Origin: Betaproteobacteria bacterium
Lineage (GTDB): Bacteria; Pseudomonadota; Gammaproteobacteria; Burkholderiales; SG8-39
Direction: 5' to 3'
Assembly (NCBI GenBank): GCA_029865405.1
Contig: JAOUGZ010000071.1
Location: 1 to 9,677 of the forward strand
Length of the DNA stretch: 9,677 nucleotides
Shown: positions 1-5,198 of the stretch, one piece after another
Layout of the letters: each line of letters starts with the position of its first letter
Position numbering within the stretch: the first letter of the stretch is position 1
Translations under genes and position numbers: made by a program
Notes under the pieces: model-generated
Seen by the model: only the letters and a program-made list of their open reading frames with translations
Database searches by the model: none
Told to the model about the DNA's origin: nothing

Positions 1-483
1 ATTGCCGCCGAGCGGCACCTGCGGCGCGTGGCCCCAGATGGTCTCCATGTCGTAGGCCTCCTGGCGGTTCTCCTGCGCGGCATCGAGAAAAGCGGCCGAC
101 ACCTTCATCGGGTAGGCGATCCCCAGCAGCGCGATGCGCGCGATGCGCTGCGGGTGGCGCGCCGCGCACTCCAGGGCGACCAGCGCGCCCATGGAATGCC
201 CCACCACGCTCGCCTTCTCCAGCTTCGCGGCGTCGAGCAGCCGCAGCACCCAGTCGGCCATTTCCGGGATCGTGGCGAGCGGCGGGCCCGCGGAGCGCCC
301 GTGCCCGGGGAAATCCAGTGCCAGGGCGTTGCGCCCGTGATAGCCGAAGTAGCGGCTCTGCAACCCGAAACAGGAGTGATCGAGCCCCGCGCCGTGCGCG
401 AATACGACCGTCGGCTTTGCCGGATCGAGCGCGTGCGCCGCCGTGTAGGCGAAGGCCTGCCTGCCGTCGACGGTGAAATTCAC
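1..483 (-). CDS. alpha/beta hydrolase, C-terminus cut by window edge
   Basis: The 161 visible residues are the N-terminal part of an alpha/beta-hydrolase-fold enzyme, probably cytosolic; the substrate cannot be told. Seen: an oxyanion-type HGAG at residues 30-33 (context VVFAHGAGLDHS), a DFPGHGRS strand-loop near 58-64, and the nucleophile elbow GHSMG with Ser97. The acid and histidine of the triad would lie beyond the left edge. The start is a GTG at 483-481 that shares bases with the TGA stop (482-480) of the upstream sulfhydrylase gene, giving a GTGA overlap and implying translational coupling. No ATG near the N-terminus fits better, and the fold begins immediately (NFTVDGRQAFAY). The gene is the last visible member of the minus-strand operon. 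It could be an esterase or a C-C bond hydrolase; the sequence does not decide. Confidence 0.85.
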   Translation of the reverse strand, partial: MNFTVDGRQAFAYTAAHALDPAKPTVVFAHGAGLDHSCFGLQSRYFGYHGRNALALDFPGHGRSAGPPLATIPEMADWVLRLLDAAKLEKASVVGHSMGALVALECAARHPQRIARIALLGIAYPMKVSAAFLDAAQENRQEAYDMETIWGHAPQVPLGGN

Positions 484-1772
484 TTCCGGGCGGCGCGCAG
501 GCCGCGCGCCAGATCCTCGAGCAGGTCCTCGGCGTCCTCGAGCCCGACCGACAGGCGCACCGTGCCCGGGCCGACGCCCGCCTTCTTCAGGTCCTCATCG
601 CTCATGCGGTAGTGCGTGGTGCTCGCCGGGTGGATGACGAGCGATTTCGCGTCGCCAACGTTGGCGAGGTGCGAGAAGACGCGCAAGGACTCGATGAAGC
701 GCCGGCCCCCGTCGCGCCCGCTCTTCAGGTCGAACGAAAACACCGCGCCGCAGCCCCTGGGCAGGAGCTTTTTCGCCAGCGCATGGTCCGGGTGCCCGGG
801 GAGTTCCGGGTACAGCACTTTGTCGACAGCGGCGTTCGAAGCGAGGAAGTTCACGATCTTGCGCGTGTTCTCGACGTGGCGCGGCATCCTGAGGTGCAGC
901 GTCTCGACGCCCTGCAGGATGTGGAATGCGGTCATCGGCGCCATGCAGGCGCCGAAATCCCTGAGGCCCTCGCGCCGCGCGCGCAGCAGGAACGCGCGCG
1001 TGCCCGACTCTTCCTCGAAGTCCATGTTGTGGAAGCCCGCGTAGGGCGCGGTGAGCTGCGGGAATCTGCCGCTCTTTTCCCAGTCGAAGCGGCCCGAGTC
1101 GACGAGCACGCCGCCGATCGCGACGCCGTGCCCGCCCAGGAACTTGGTGGCCGAGTGGTACAGGAGGTCCGCGCCGAGCGCGAAGGGCTGCATCAGGTAG
1201 GGCGTGGTGAAGGTCGCGTCGACGAGCAGCGGCAGCCCCGCGTCGTGGGCGACCTGCGACACCGCCGGGATGTCGAGCACCTCGAGCCCCGGGTTGCCGA
1301 GCGTTTCGCCGAACAGCAGGCGCGTATTGGGTCGGATCGCCTTGCGGAAGTTCGCCGGCGTGCCCGGGGCGACGAAGGTCGTCTCGATGCCGAAGCGCTT
1401 CATCGTGTAGCCGAGCAGGTTGTGCGAGCCGCCGTAGAGCGAATTGCAGGCGACGATGTGGCTGCCGGCGTCCATGAGGGTGGCCACCGCGAGGTGCAGC
1501 GCCGCCTGGCCCGAGGCCGTGGCGATCGCCCCGACGCCGCCTTCGAGCGCCGCCATGCGCTCCTCCAGCACCGCCACCGTCGGGTTGGAGATGCGCGAGT
1601 AGACGTGCCCGGCGCGCTCCATGTTGAACAGCGAAGCCGCGTGCTCCGAGTCGCGGAACACGTACGAGGTGGTGGCGTAGATCGGCACCGCGCGGGCGCC
1701 GGTGGTCGCGTCGGGCGACTGCCCGGCGTGCAGCGCGAGCGTGTCGAAGCCCGGGTATTTGGGACCGGACAC
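480..1772 (-). CDS. metY: O-acetylhomoserine sulfhydrylase (aminocarboxypropyltransferase), Cys/Met metabolism PLP enzyme
   Basis: A 430-residue PLP-dependent enzyme that would replace the acetyl group of O-acetylhomoserine with sulfide (or methanethiol), making homocysteine (or methionine) in the cytosol. Seen: N-terminus FDTLALHAGQ, PIYATTSYVF, YSRISNPTVAVLEERMAALEGG, the glycine/tyrosine cofactor region CNSLYGGSHNL (109-119), the DATFTTPYL segment after the PLP-nitrogen Asp (185), the Schiff-base Lys210 in YHSATKFLGGHG, and the C-terminal HPASTTHYRM...VRLSVGLED signature. The length matches MetY (about 425-430) and exceeds MetB/MetC (about 380-400). The start is GTG at 1772-1770, four bases past the stop of the DUF6806-like gene. 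No clear Shine-Dalgarno is visible, so translational coupling is likely. Its 3' end overlaps the alpha/beta hydrolase gene. O-succinylhomoserine use (MetZ) is an alternative that sequence reading cannot exclude. Confidence 0.93.
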   Translation of the reverse strand: MSGPKYPGFDTLALHAGQSPDATTGARAVPIYATTSYVFRDSEHAASLFNMERAGHVYSRISNPTVAVLEERMAALEGGVGAIATASGQAALHLAVATLMDAGSHIVACNSLYGGSHNLLGYTMKRFGIETTFVAPGTPANFRKAIRPNTRLLFGETLGNPGLEVLDIPAVSQVAHDAGLPLLVDATFTTPYLMQPFALGADLLYHSATKFLGGHGVAIGGVLVDSGRFDWEKSGRFPQLTAPYAGFHNMDFEEESGTRAFLLRARREGLRDFGACMAPMTAFHILQGVETLHLRMPRHVENTRKIVNFLASNAAVDKVLYPELPGHPDHALAKKLLPRGCGAVFSFDLKSGRDGGRRFIESLRVFSHLANVGDAKSLVIHPASTTHYRMSDEDLKKAGVGPGTVRLSVGLEDAEDLLEDLARGLRAARK

Positions 1773-1775
1773 TAC

Positions 1776-2330
1776 TTAGTGCAGGTTCTTGCGCGAGGGC
1801 CGCGTCGTGTACTCGAAGGCGCGCTCGGCCGGCTTCACGCCGGAGGACTTTTCCTTCCAGTCGCGCTCGAAGAGCTGATTGACGAGGGTGGCCACCTCGG
1901 CGCTCTTTTCCTTGTCGAACTGGCGCTCGAGGATCGCGGTCACATCCTCGATCATGCAGCGGCGCTGCGCCTCGTGGATCGACTGCGCGGTCGGGCCCAC
2001 GAACAGGAGCTTCGATTCCTGGTCGCCGTTCTCCTGGTACAGGGTGAGGTCGACTTCGACCGCTTCGTAGCAATAGGGCCCGAGGTTCTCGAGCGAGGCG
2101 TCGAGCGCGGCGTAGAAGCTGCGGCCGATCTCCCCCGTCCAGCACACGAGCAGCATCAGCTCCTTTTCGTCGAAGCGCAGGCCGGGCTCGTCGGCTTCGA
2201 GGCTCTTCACGTCGGCGAGCGCTTCGGCGTCCAGGTACTCGAGCCAGGGCGCGAGCGCCTGCTCGATCTGCTTGCGAGTAACCCCTTCGAGCATGGGGAT
2301 GTCGGCGTGGACGTGGACTTCGAGCCGCAT
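1776..2330 (-). CDS. DUF6806-like protein of unknown function
   Basis: A 184-residue soluble protein with no signal peptide or membrane segment. From memory it resembles the betaproteobacterial DUF6806 family; no function is known to me. It is acidic and helical, beginning MRLEVHVHADIPMLEG and containing a conserved-looking run around ELMLLVCWTGEIGRSFYAALD. The N-terminus has three alternating histidine/acidic positions (EVHVHAD). I chose the ATG at 2330-2328 over the upstream in-frame ATG at 2429. The upstream 33 codons read like non-coding intergenic DNA, the region must hold a divergent promoter, and GAGG sits nine bases before 2330. It is the first gene of the minus-strand operon, with MetY four bases downstream. 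That suggests but does not prove a link to sulfur amino-acid metabolism. Confidence 0.75.
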   Translation of the reverse strand: MRLEVHVHADIPMLEGVTRKQIEQALAPWLEYLDAEALADVKSLEADEPGLRFDEKELMLLVCWTGEIGRSFYAALDASLENLGPYCYEAVEVDLTLYQENGDQESKLLFVGPTAQSIHEAQRRCMIEDVTAILERQFDKEKSAEVATLVNQLFERDWKEKSSGVKPAERAFEYTTRPSRKNLH

Positions 2331-2412
2331 GGGACGAAACCTCACATAAGGGGCGTGCAGTTTATCACGCGCGGCAGTCAACTTTCCGCCCGCAAGGGCG
2401 TCAAATGGGCAT
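2331..2412. promoter_or_regulatory. divergent intergenic region with GNRA-type hairpin
   Basis: These 82 bases separate two divergent genes and must carry both start regions. Minus-strand reading contains TTGACT (around 2378-2383), a possible -35 box, but no -10 hexamer sits at the usual 16-18 base spacing, so promoter positions are not assigned. A perfect five-pair stem, CGCCC-GCAA-GGGCG, occupies 2387-2400 and ends 12 bases before the DUF3567-type ATG. The GCAA loop is a GNRA tetraloop. The stem takes up AAGGG, the only Shine-Dalgarno-like run before that gene. Confidence 0.4.
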
Positions 2413-2655
2413 ATGAGCGCGCTCCACATCCTCTACGACAGCGAGAATTACTGCGTGGCCGAGTTCGGCGGCAGCAGGGGCATCGAGCTGGTGGACAAGC
2501 AGGCGCGGCGCAGCGGCTTCCTCGAAGGCGCGGTGGCGGCGCACTTTCGCTCGAACATGGCGCAGCTGAGCGCGGCGGACACCGCCGACGAGGCGGTGGA
2601 CGAGTTCCTGTGCACGTACGAGGCGCTGCTCACCAACACCCTGCGCCTGCATTGA
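2413..2655 (+). CDS. DUF3567 family small protein
   Basis: An 80-residue protein matching my memory of the DUF3567 family, which is essentially betaproteobacterial and of unknown function. Seen: ILYDSENYCVAEFG at the start, GIELVDKQARRSGFLEGAVAAHFR in the middle and EAVDEFLCTYEALLTNTLRLH at the end. These match the family layout of NYCVVEF, the EIVDKxARRE block and the VDEFL...LM tail. The family is usually slightly longer than 80 residues. No signal peptide or membrane helix is present. The ATG at 2413 is the only workable start, because the ATG at 2405 hits a stop two codons later. It lies divergently from the DUF6806-like gene and 19 bases before the phosphatase-superfamily gene. Confidence 0.85.
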   Translation: MSALHILYDSENYCVAEFGGSRGIELVDKQARRSGFLEGAVAAHFRSNMAQLSAADTADEAVDEFLCTYEALLTNTLRLH

Positions 2656-2660
2656 GCCGC

Positions 2661-2674
2661 TAGAATCCGCACCG
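2661..2674 (+). promoter_or_regulatory. possible -10 element for a leaderless or near-leaderless transcript
   Basis: TAGAAT (2661-2666) sits nine bases before the ATG at 2675, so transcription from it would start at or next to the start codon. This fits the absence of any Shine-Dalgarno in the 19-base gap after the DUF3567 gene. No convincing TTGACA-like -35 is found 16-18 bases upstream, so this is tentative. Confidence 0.3.
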
Positions 2675-3823
2675 ATGGTGCGGCCGGATTACGCGGGTGG
2701 CGGTTTGCTCAATCTCGTCGCCTCGATCGTCGAGGCCTGCGGCGGCGCACCTCGCCATGCACCGCTCGCCGCTCTGCCCGCGCGCGAGCTCGCCGCTGCG
2801 CGCAACATCGTTTTGCTGATCATCGACGGCCTCGGCGACCGCTACCTCCAGCGCGAAGGCGCGCGCAGCGCGCTCCTCTCGCGGCGCCGCGGCGTGCTCA
2901 CCTCGGTCTTTCCCTCGACCACGGCGAGCGCCATCACCACCACCTACACCGGCTGGGCGCCGCTCGAGCACGGCCTCACCGGCTGGTTCACGCTGTTCGG
3001 CGAGGCGGGCTGCGTCGGCGCGCCGCTGCCAGGCCAACGGCGCGGCGACAAGGCGCCGCTCGGCGTCGCGCCCGCGCGCCTGTACCGCGCCGGCTCGCTC
3101 TTCGACGCGCTCAAGCGCCGCGGCATCGTCGTGTCGCATCGATCGATCGTAGATTCCACCTACAACCTGCACCATTGCGGCGGCGCCGAGCGGCGCGCCT
3201 ACGGCAGGCTCGAGGAGCTGGTGGAGGAAACAGCGGCGGCGGTGAAGTCGTCGCCGGCGCCGAAGTTCGTCTACGCCTATTGGCCGGAGTTCGATGCACT
3301 TTCGCATCGCTTCGGCAACGGCAGCGCCGAGGCGCGCGCGCAGTTCGGCGCCATCGACGCCGCGTTCGGCGAGCTGATGACGCGCCTGGCCGGCACCGAC
3401 ACGCTCGTGGTGGCGACCGCGGATCATGGATTCGTCGACAGCCTCGGCGCCGACGCCCTCGATTTCGCAGACGCGCCGGGTTTGTCGGCGCTGCTGCGCT
3501 ATCCTTTGTGCGGCGAGAGCCGCATCGCCTTCTGCCACGTGCAGGAGGGGCGCGCGCCGGAATTCATGGCGCGCGCGCGCGACTGGCTCGGCGAGCGCGC
3601 GCGGGTGTGCGCGAGCGCCGAACTGCTCGCCGAGGGCTGGTTCGGCGGCGGCGACGCGCATCCGCGCTTTGCCGAGCGCGTCGGCGACGTCGCGCTGCTG
3701 ATGCACGGCCGGGCGACGGTGAAGGACTGGACGCCGGGCGAGCCGCGCCATCGCCACGTCGGCCACCATGGCGGCGCGAGCGCCGACGAAATGTTGATTC
3801 CACTCATCGTGGGGAGCGTATGA
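2675..3823 (+). CDS. alkaline phosphatase superfamily hydrolase (nucleotide pyrophosphatase/phosphodiesterase type)
   Basis: A 382-residue metal-dependent phosphoesterase-type enzyme; the substrate is unknown. The full set of expected two-zinc ligands is readable: Asp51 in VLLIIDGLGD, nucleophile Thr at about 82-83 in FPSTTASAITT, Asp207 and His211 in YWPEFDALSHRFG, Asp250-His251 in VATADHGFVD, and a histidine at 364 or 365 in HVGHHGGASADEMLIP. This order is that of nucleotide pyrophosphatase/phosphodiesterase-like members rather than sulfatases, which have a Cys/Ser formylglycine motif. No signal peptide is evident, so it is probably cytoplasmic. The start is the ATG at 2675; the conserved IDG strand lies about 50 residues in, which is normal. 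Its TGA overlaps the next ATG (ATGA, 3820-3823), so it is the first gene of a coupled cluster with a PcaD-like hydrolase and a GFA protein. Confidence 0.87.
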   Translation: MVRPDYAGGGLLNLVASIVEACGGAPRHAPLAALPARELAAARNIVLLIIDGLGDRYLQREGARSALLSRRRGVLTSVFPSTTASAITTTYTGWAPLEHGLTGWFTLFGEAGCVGAPLPGQRRGDKAPLGVAPARLYRAGSLFDALKRRGIVVSHRSIVDSTYNLHHCGGAERRAYGRLEELVEETAAAVKSSPAPKFVYAYWPEFDALSHRFGNGSAEARAQFGAIDAAFGELMTRLAGTDTLVVATADHGFVDSLGADALDFADAPGLSALLRYPLCGESRIAFCHVQEGRAPEFMARARDWLGERARVCASAELLAEGWFGGGDAHPRFAERVGDVALLMHGRATVKDWTPGEPRHRHVGHHGGASADEMLIPLIVGSV

Positions 3824-4608
3824 AAGCGAAAACCAACGGCATCGAAACCAGCTACGAGCTGCACGGCAAGGAAGGATCGCCCTGGCTCGTCCTCAGCCAC
3901 TCGCTCGCCTGCAGCGTGCGCATGTGGGACCCGCAGATCGCGGCGCTGAAGGCAAACTACCGCGTCCTCGCCTACGACACGCGCGGGCACGGCGCGAGCG
4001 ACGCGCCGAAAGGCGCGTACACGCTGGAGATGCTGGCCGACGACCTGAAAGGCTTGCTCGATCACCTGAAGGCGAAGAACCCGCACTTCTGCGGGCTTTC
4101 CATGGGCGGCATGATCGGCCAGACCTTCGCATTGAAGTATCGGGGCGTGCTCAAGACCCTGATGCTCGCCGATACCACGAGCCGCTTTCCGCCCGAGGTC
4201 GGGCCGCTGTGGCAGGAGCGCATCAAGATCGCGGAAGAAAAGGGCATGGCGCCGCTCGTGCAGCCGACGCTCGAGCGCTGGTTCACGGAAGCCTTCCGCA
4301 AGTCCAACCCCGAGGCCGTGGCGGCGATCGCGAAGCTCATCGCGTCAACGCCGGTCCCCGGCTACGCCGGCTGCTGCCACGCCATCCCGAAGATCAACCT
4401 GACGGCGCGGCTGAAGGAGATCAAGATGCCGATCCTGGTGATCTGCGGCGACCAGGATCCCGGCACGCCGCCGGCGATGGCGAAGGAGATCCACGACAAT
4501 GCGCCGGGGTCGAAGCTCGTCATGATCCCGCAGGCCGCGCACCTCGCGAACCTCGAGAATCCTGCTGCGTTCACGAAAGCGATGCAGGAGTTCCTGGCGG
4601 CGCACTGA
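3820..4608 (+). CDS. alpha/beta hydrolase, 3-oxoadipate enol-lactonase (PcaD)-like
   Basis: A 262-residue alpha/beta-hydrolase close in layout to 3-oxoadipate enol-lactonase, which opens the lactone in the beta-ketoadipate pathway. Seen: the oxyanion segment LVLSHSLACSVRMWDPQI (His27), YDTRGHGASD (52-61), the nucleophile elbow GLSMGG with Ser94, the acid in ICGDQDPGTPP (Asp213 most likely) and catalytic His241 in QAAHLANLENP. The length matches PcaD (about 260). It starts at an ATG overlapping the phosphatase-superfamily stop and its TGA shares one base with the ATG of the GFA gene. No other pca genes are nearby, so this may instead be a related esterase or lactonase. The fold and triad are secure; the exact reaction is inferred. 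Confidence 0.85.
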   Translation: MKAKTNGIETSYELHGKEGSPWLVLSHSLACSVRMWDPQIAALKANYRVLAYDTRGHGASDAPKGAYTLEMLADDLKGLLDHLKAKNPHFCGLSMGGMIGQTFALKYRGVLKTLMLADTTSRFPPEVGPLWQERIKIAEEKGMAPLVQPTLERWFTEAFRKSNPEAVAAIAKLIASTPVPGYAGCCHAIPKINLTARLKEIKMPILVICGDQDPGTPPAMAKEIHDNAPGSKLVMIPQAAHLANLENPAAFTKAMQEFLAAH

Positions 4609-5015
4609 TGGTGGCCGGCGGGTGCGCGTGCGGCGCGGTGCGCTACGAGGCGAGCGGAGATTGCTCGAACTCCATGGTGTGCCACTGCCAGTCCTGCCGG
4701 CGCGCGGCCGGCTCCCCGGTGGTAGCGTGGGTTACGTTTTCGATGACCGGATTCCGGTTTACCAAAGGCTTCCCTGCAGAGCACCGCTCGTCGCCGCCGG
4801 TGCGGCGAACGTTCTGCGCCGCCTGCGGCACGCCGCTTACTTACCGGCATTCCGATTACGGTGACCTCATCGACATCACCACCTGCAGCCTGGACGAACC
4901 CGAGCGCTATCCGCCCACGCACCATTCCTGGCTGAGCGACGACCTGCATTGGGTCAGGTTCGGTGACGGGCTGCCGGTGTTTCAGGAGTCCAGGCCGAGG
5001 AAATCGGACGCGTAG
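4608..5015 (+). CDS. GFA family zinc protein (glutathione-dependent formaldehyde-activating enzyme/CENP-V fold)
   Basis: A 135-residue member of the GFA/CENP-V family. Some members bind glutathione and condense it with formaldehyde; most are uncharacterised. The seven cysteines expected to hold two zinc ions are visible: Cys6 and Cys8 (GGCACGAVRYE), Cys25, Cys27 and Cys30 (CHCQSCRRAAGSPVVAW), and Cys70 and Cys73 (FCAACGTPLTYRH). The C-terminal half has the usual DLIDITTCSLDEPERYPPTHHSW run. The length is typical. The ATG at 4608 overlaps the previous TGA by one base (TGATG). It is the last gene of the plus-strand cluster. After its stop the composition drops toward A+T and the integron-like segment begins. 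Glutathione-formaldehyde activity is only a family-level suggestion. Confidence 0.88.
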   Translation: MVAGGCACGAVRYEASGDCSNSMVCHCQSCRRAAGSPVVAWVTFSMTGFRFTKGFPAEHRSSPPVRRTFCAACGTPLTYRHSDYGDLIDITTCSLDEPERYPPTHHSWLSDDLHWVRFGDGLPVFQESRPRKSDA

Positions 5016-5087
5016 TCGCGGCTGGAAACACGTCGGCTTGGCGTGGCATCTCGGTACGAGATGGTGATTGGGGCGTTTCCGGAAGTC
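5016..5087. repeat. intergenic inverted repeats after the GFA gene
   Basis: A perfect seven-pair hairpin, CATCTCG-GTA-CGAGATG, lies at 5047-5063. It is enclosed by GGAAAC (5024-5029) and its complement GTTTCC (5075-5080), a 57-base nested structure. There is no T-run after the hairpin, so it is not an ordinary intrinsic terminator. The outer arms and the GGCG-TT end recall a short, worn attC site, but the intermediate arms do not pair well and I do not call it one. Confidence 0.35.
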
Positions 5088-5096
5088 ATCTATTAG
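5068..5096 (+). promoter_or_regulatory. weak candidate promoter upstream of the cassette
   Basis: TTGGGG (5068-5073) and TATTAG (5091-5096) are separated by 17 bases, a partial match to sigma-70 boxes (3 of 6 and 4 of 6). The -10 candidate lies inside the first of the AT-rich dyads, so a bound regulator would block it. If the neighbouring attI-like site is real, this is where a cassette promoter (Pc) would be expected. Confidence 0.25.
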
Positions 5097-5157
5097 TAGA
5101 TATATGCCGGCATATGGCGCTATCTATATGTAGATGGTTCAATCTATCTATGGATAG
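5088..5157. promoter_or_regulatory. AT-rich cluster of four 14-bp dyad symmetries
   Basis: Four 14-base dyads lie within 70 bases: ATCTA-TTAG-TAGAT (5088-5101), the perfect palindrome ATATGCCGGCATAT (5102-5115, abutting the first), ATCTA-TATG-TAGAT (5122-5135) and CTATC-TATG-GATAG (5144-5157). By hand count, 30 of the 80 bases at 5081-5160 are G or C, far below the flanking genes. Repeated half-sites with a constant four-base spacer look like operator sites for a dimeric regulator. I cannot name the regulator, and none is encoded nearby. The LexA box expected at many integron integrase promoters is absent. Confidence 0.5.
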
Positions 5158-5198
5158 TTCTGCTCCCCGGCCAAAGCGGCCTAATCAATAAGTTCGGC
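5137..5198 (+). other. attI-like integron recombination site
   Basis: The cassette's left junction is the core GTTCGGC (5192-5198), crossing over after G5192. Seven bases before it is CCTAA (5180-5184), an inverted L-type half-site, closing a small stem GGCC-AAAGC-GGCC (5169-5181). Two further direct GTT boxes, GTTCAAT (5137-5143) and GTTCTGC (5157-5163), lie 20 bases apart, with the second 35 bases before the core. As I recall class 1 attI1, it has the same order: DR2, then DR1 about 19 bases later, then the core about 32 bases later, with CCTAA six bases before GTTAGGC beside a GGGC/GCCC stem. No attC-like left arm complementary to this junction was found upstream, favouring attI over attC. 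A secondary IntI target site remains possible. Confidence 0.5.

Noticed and set aside
595..2663. Very long open frames on both strands (2052 bases plus at 612-2663, 1551 bases minus at 595-2145)
   Set aside because: They are arginine/glycine/alanine-rich shadows of metY and the DUF6806-like gene in G+C-rich DNA, with no domain resemblance.
2660..3769. 369-codon minus-strand open frame opposite the phosphatase-superfamily gene
   Set aside because: It runs antisense to a gene with all metal ligands intact, and its translation is low-complexity Arg/Ala/Glu.
5047..5063. CATCTCG-GTA-CGAGATG as an intrinsic terminator of the GFA operon
   Set aside because: No T-rich run follows in either direction; the bases after it are GTGATTGGGG.
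5080..5160. LexA box or integron integrase promoter
   Set aside because: No CTG-N10-CAG type site and no integrase frame (tyrosine recombinase motifs) were found on either strand.
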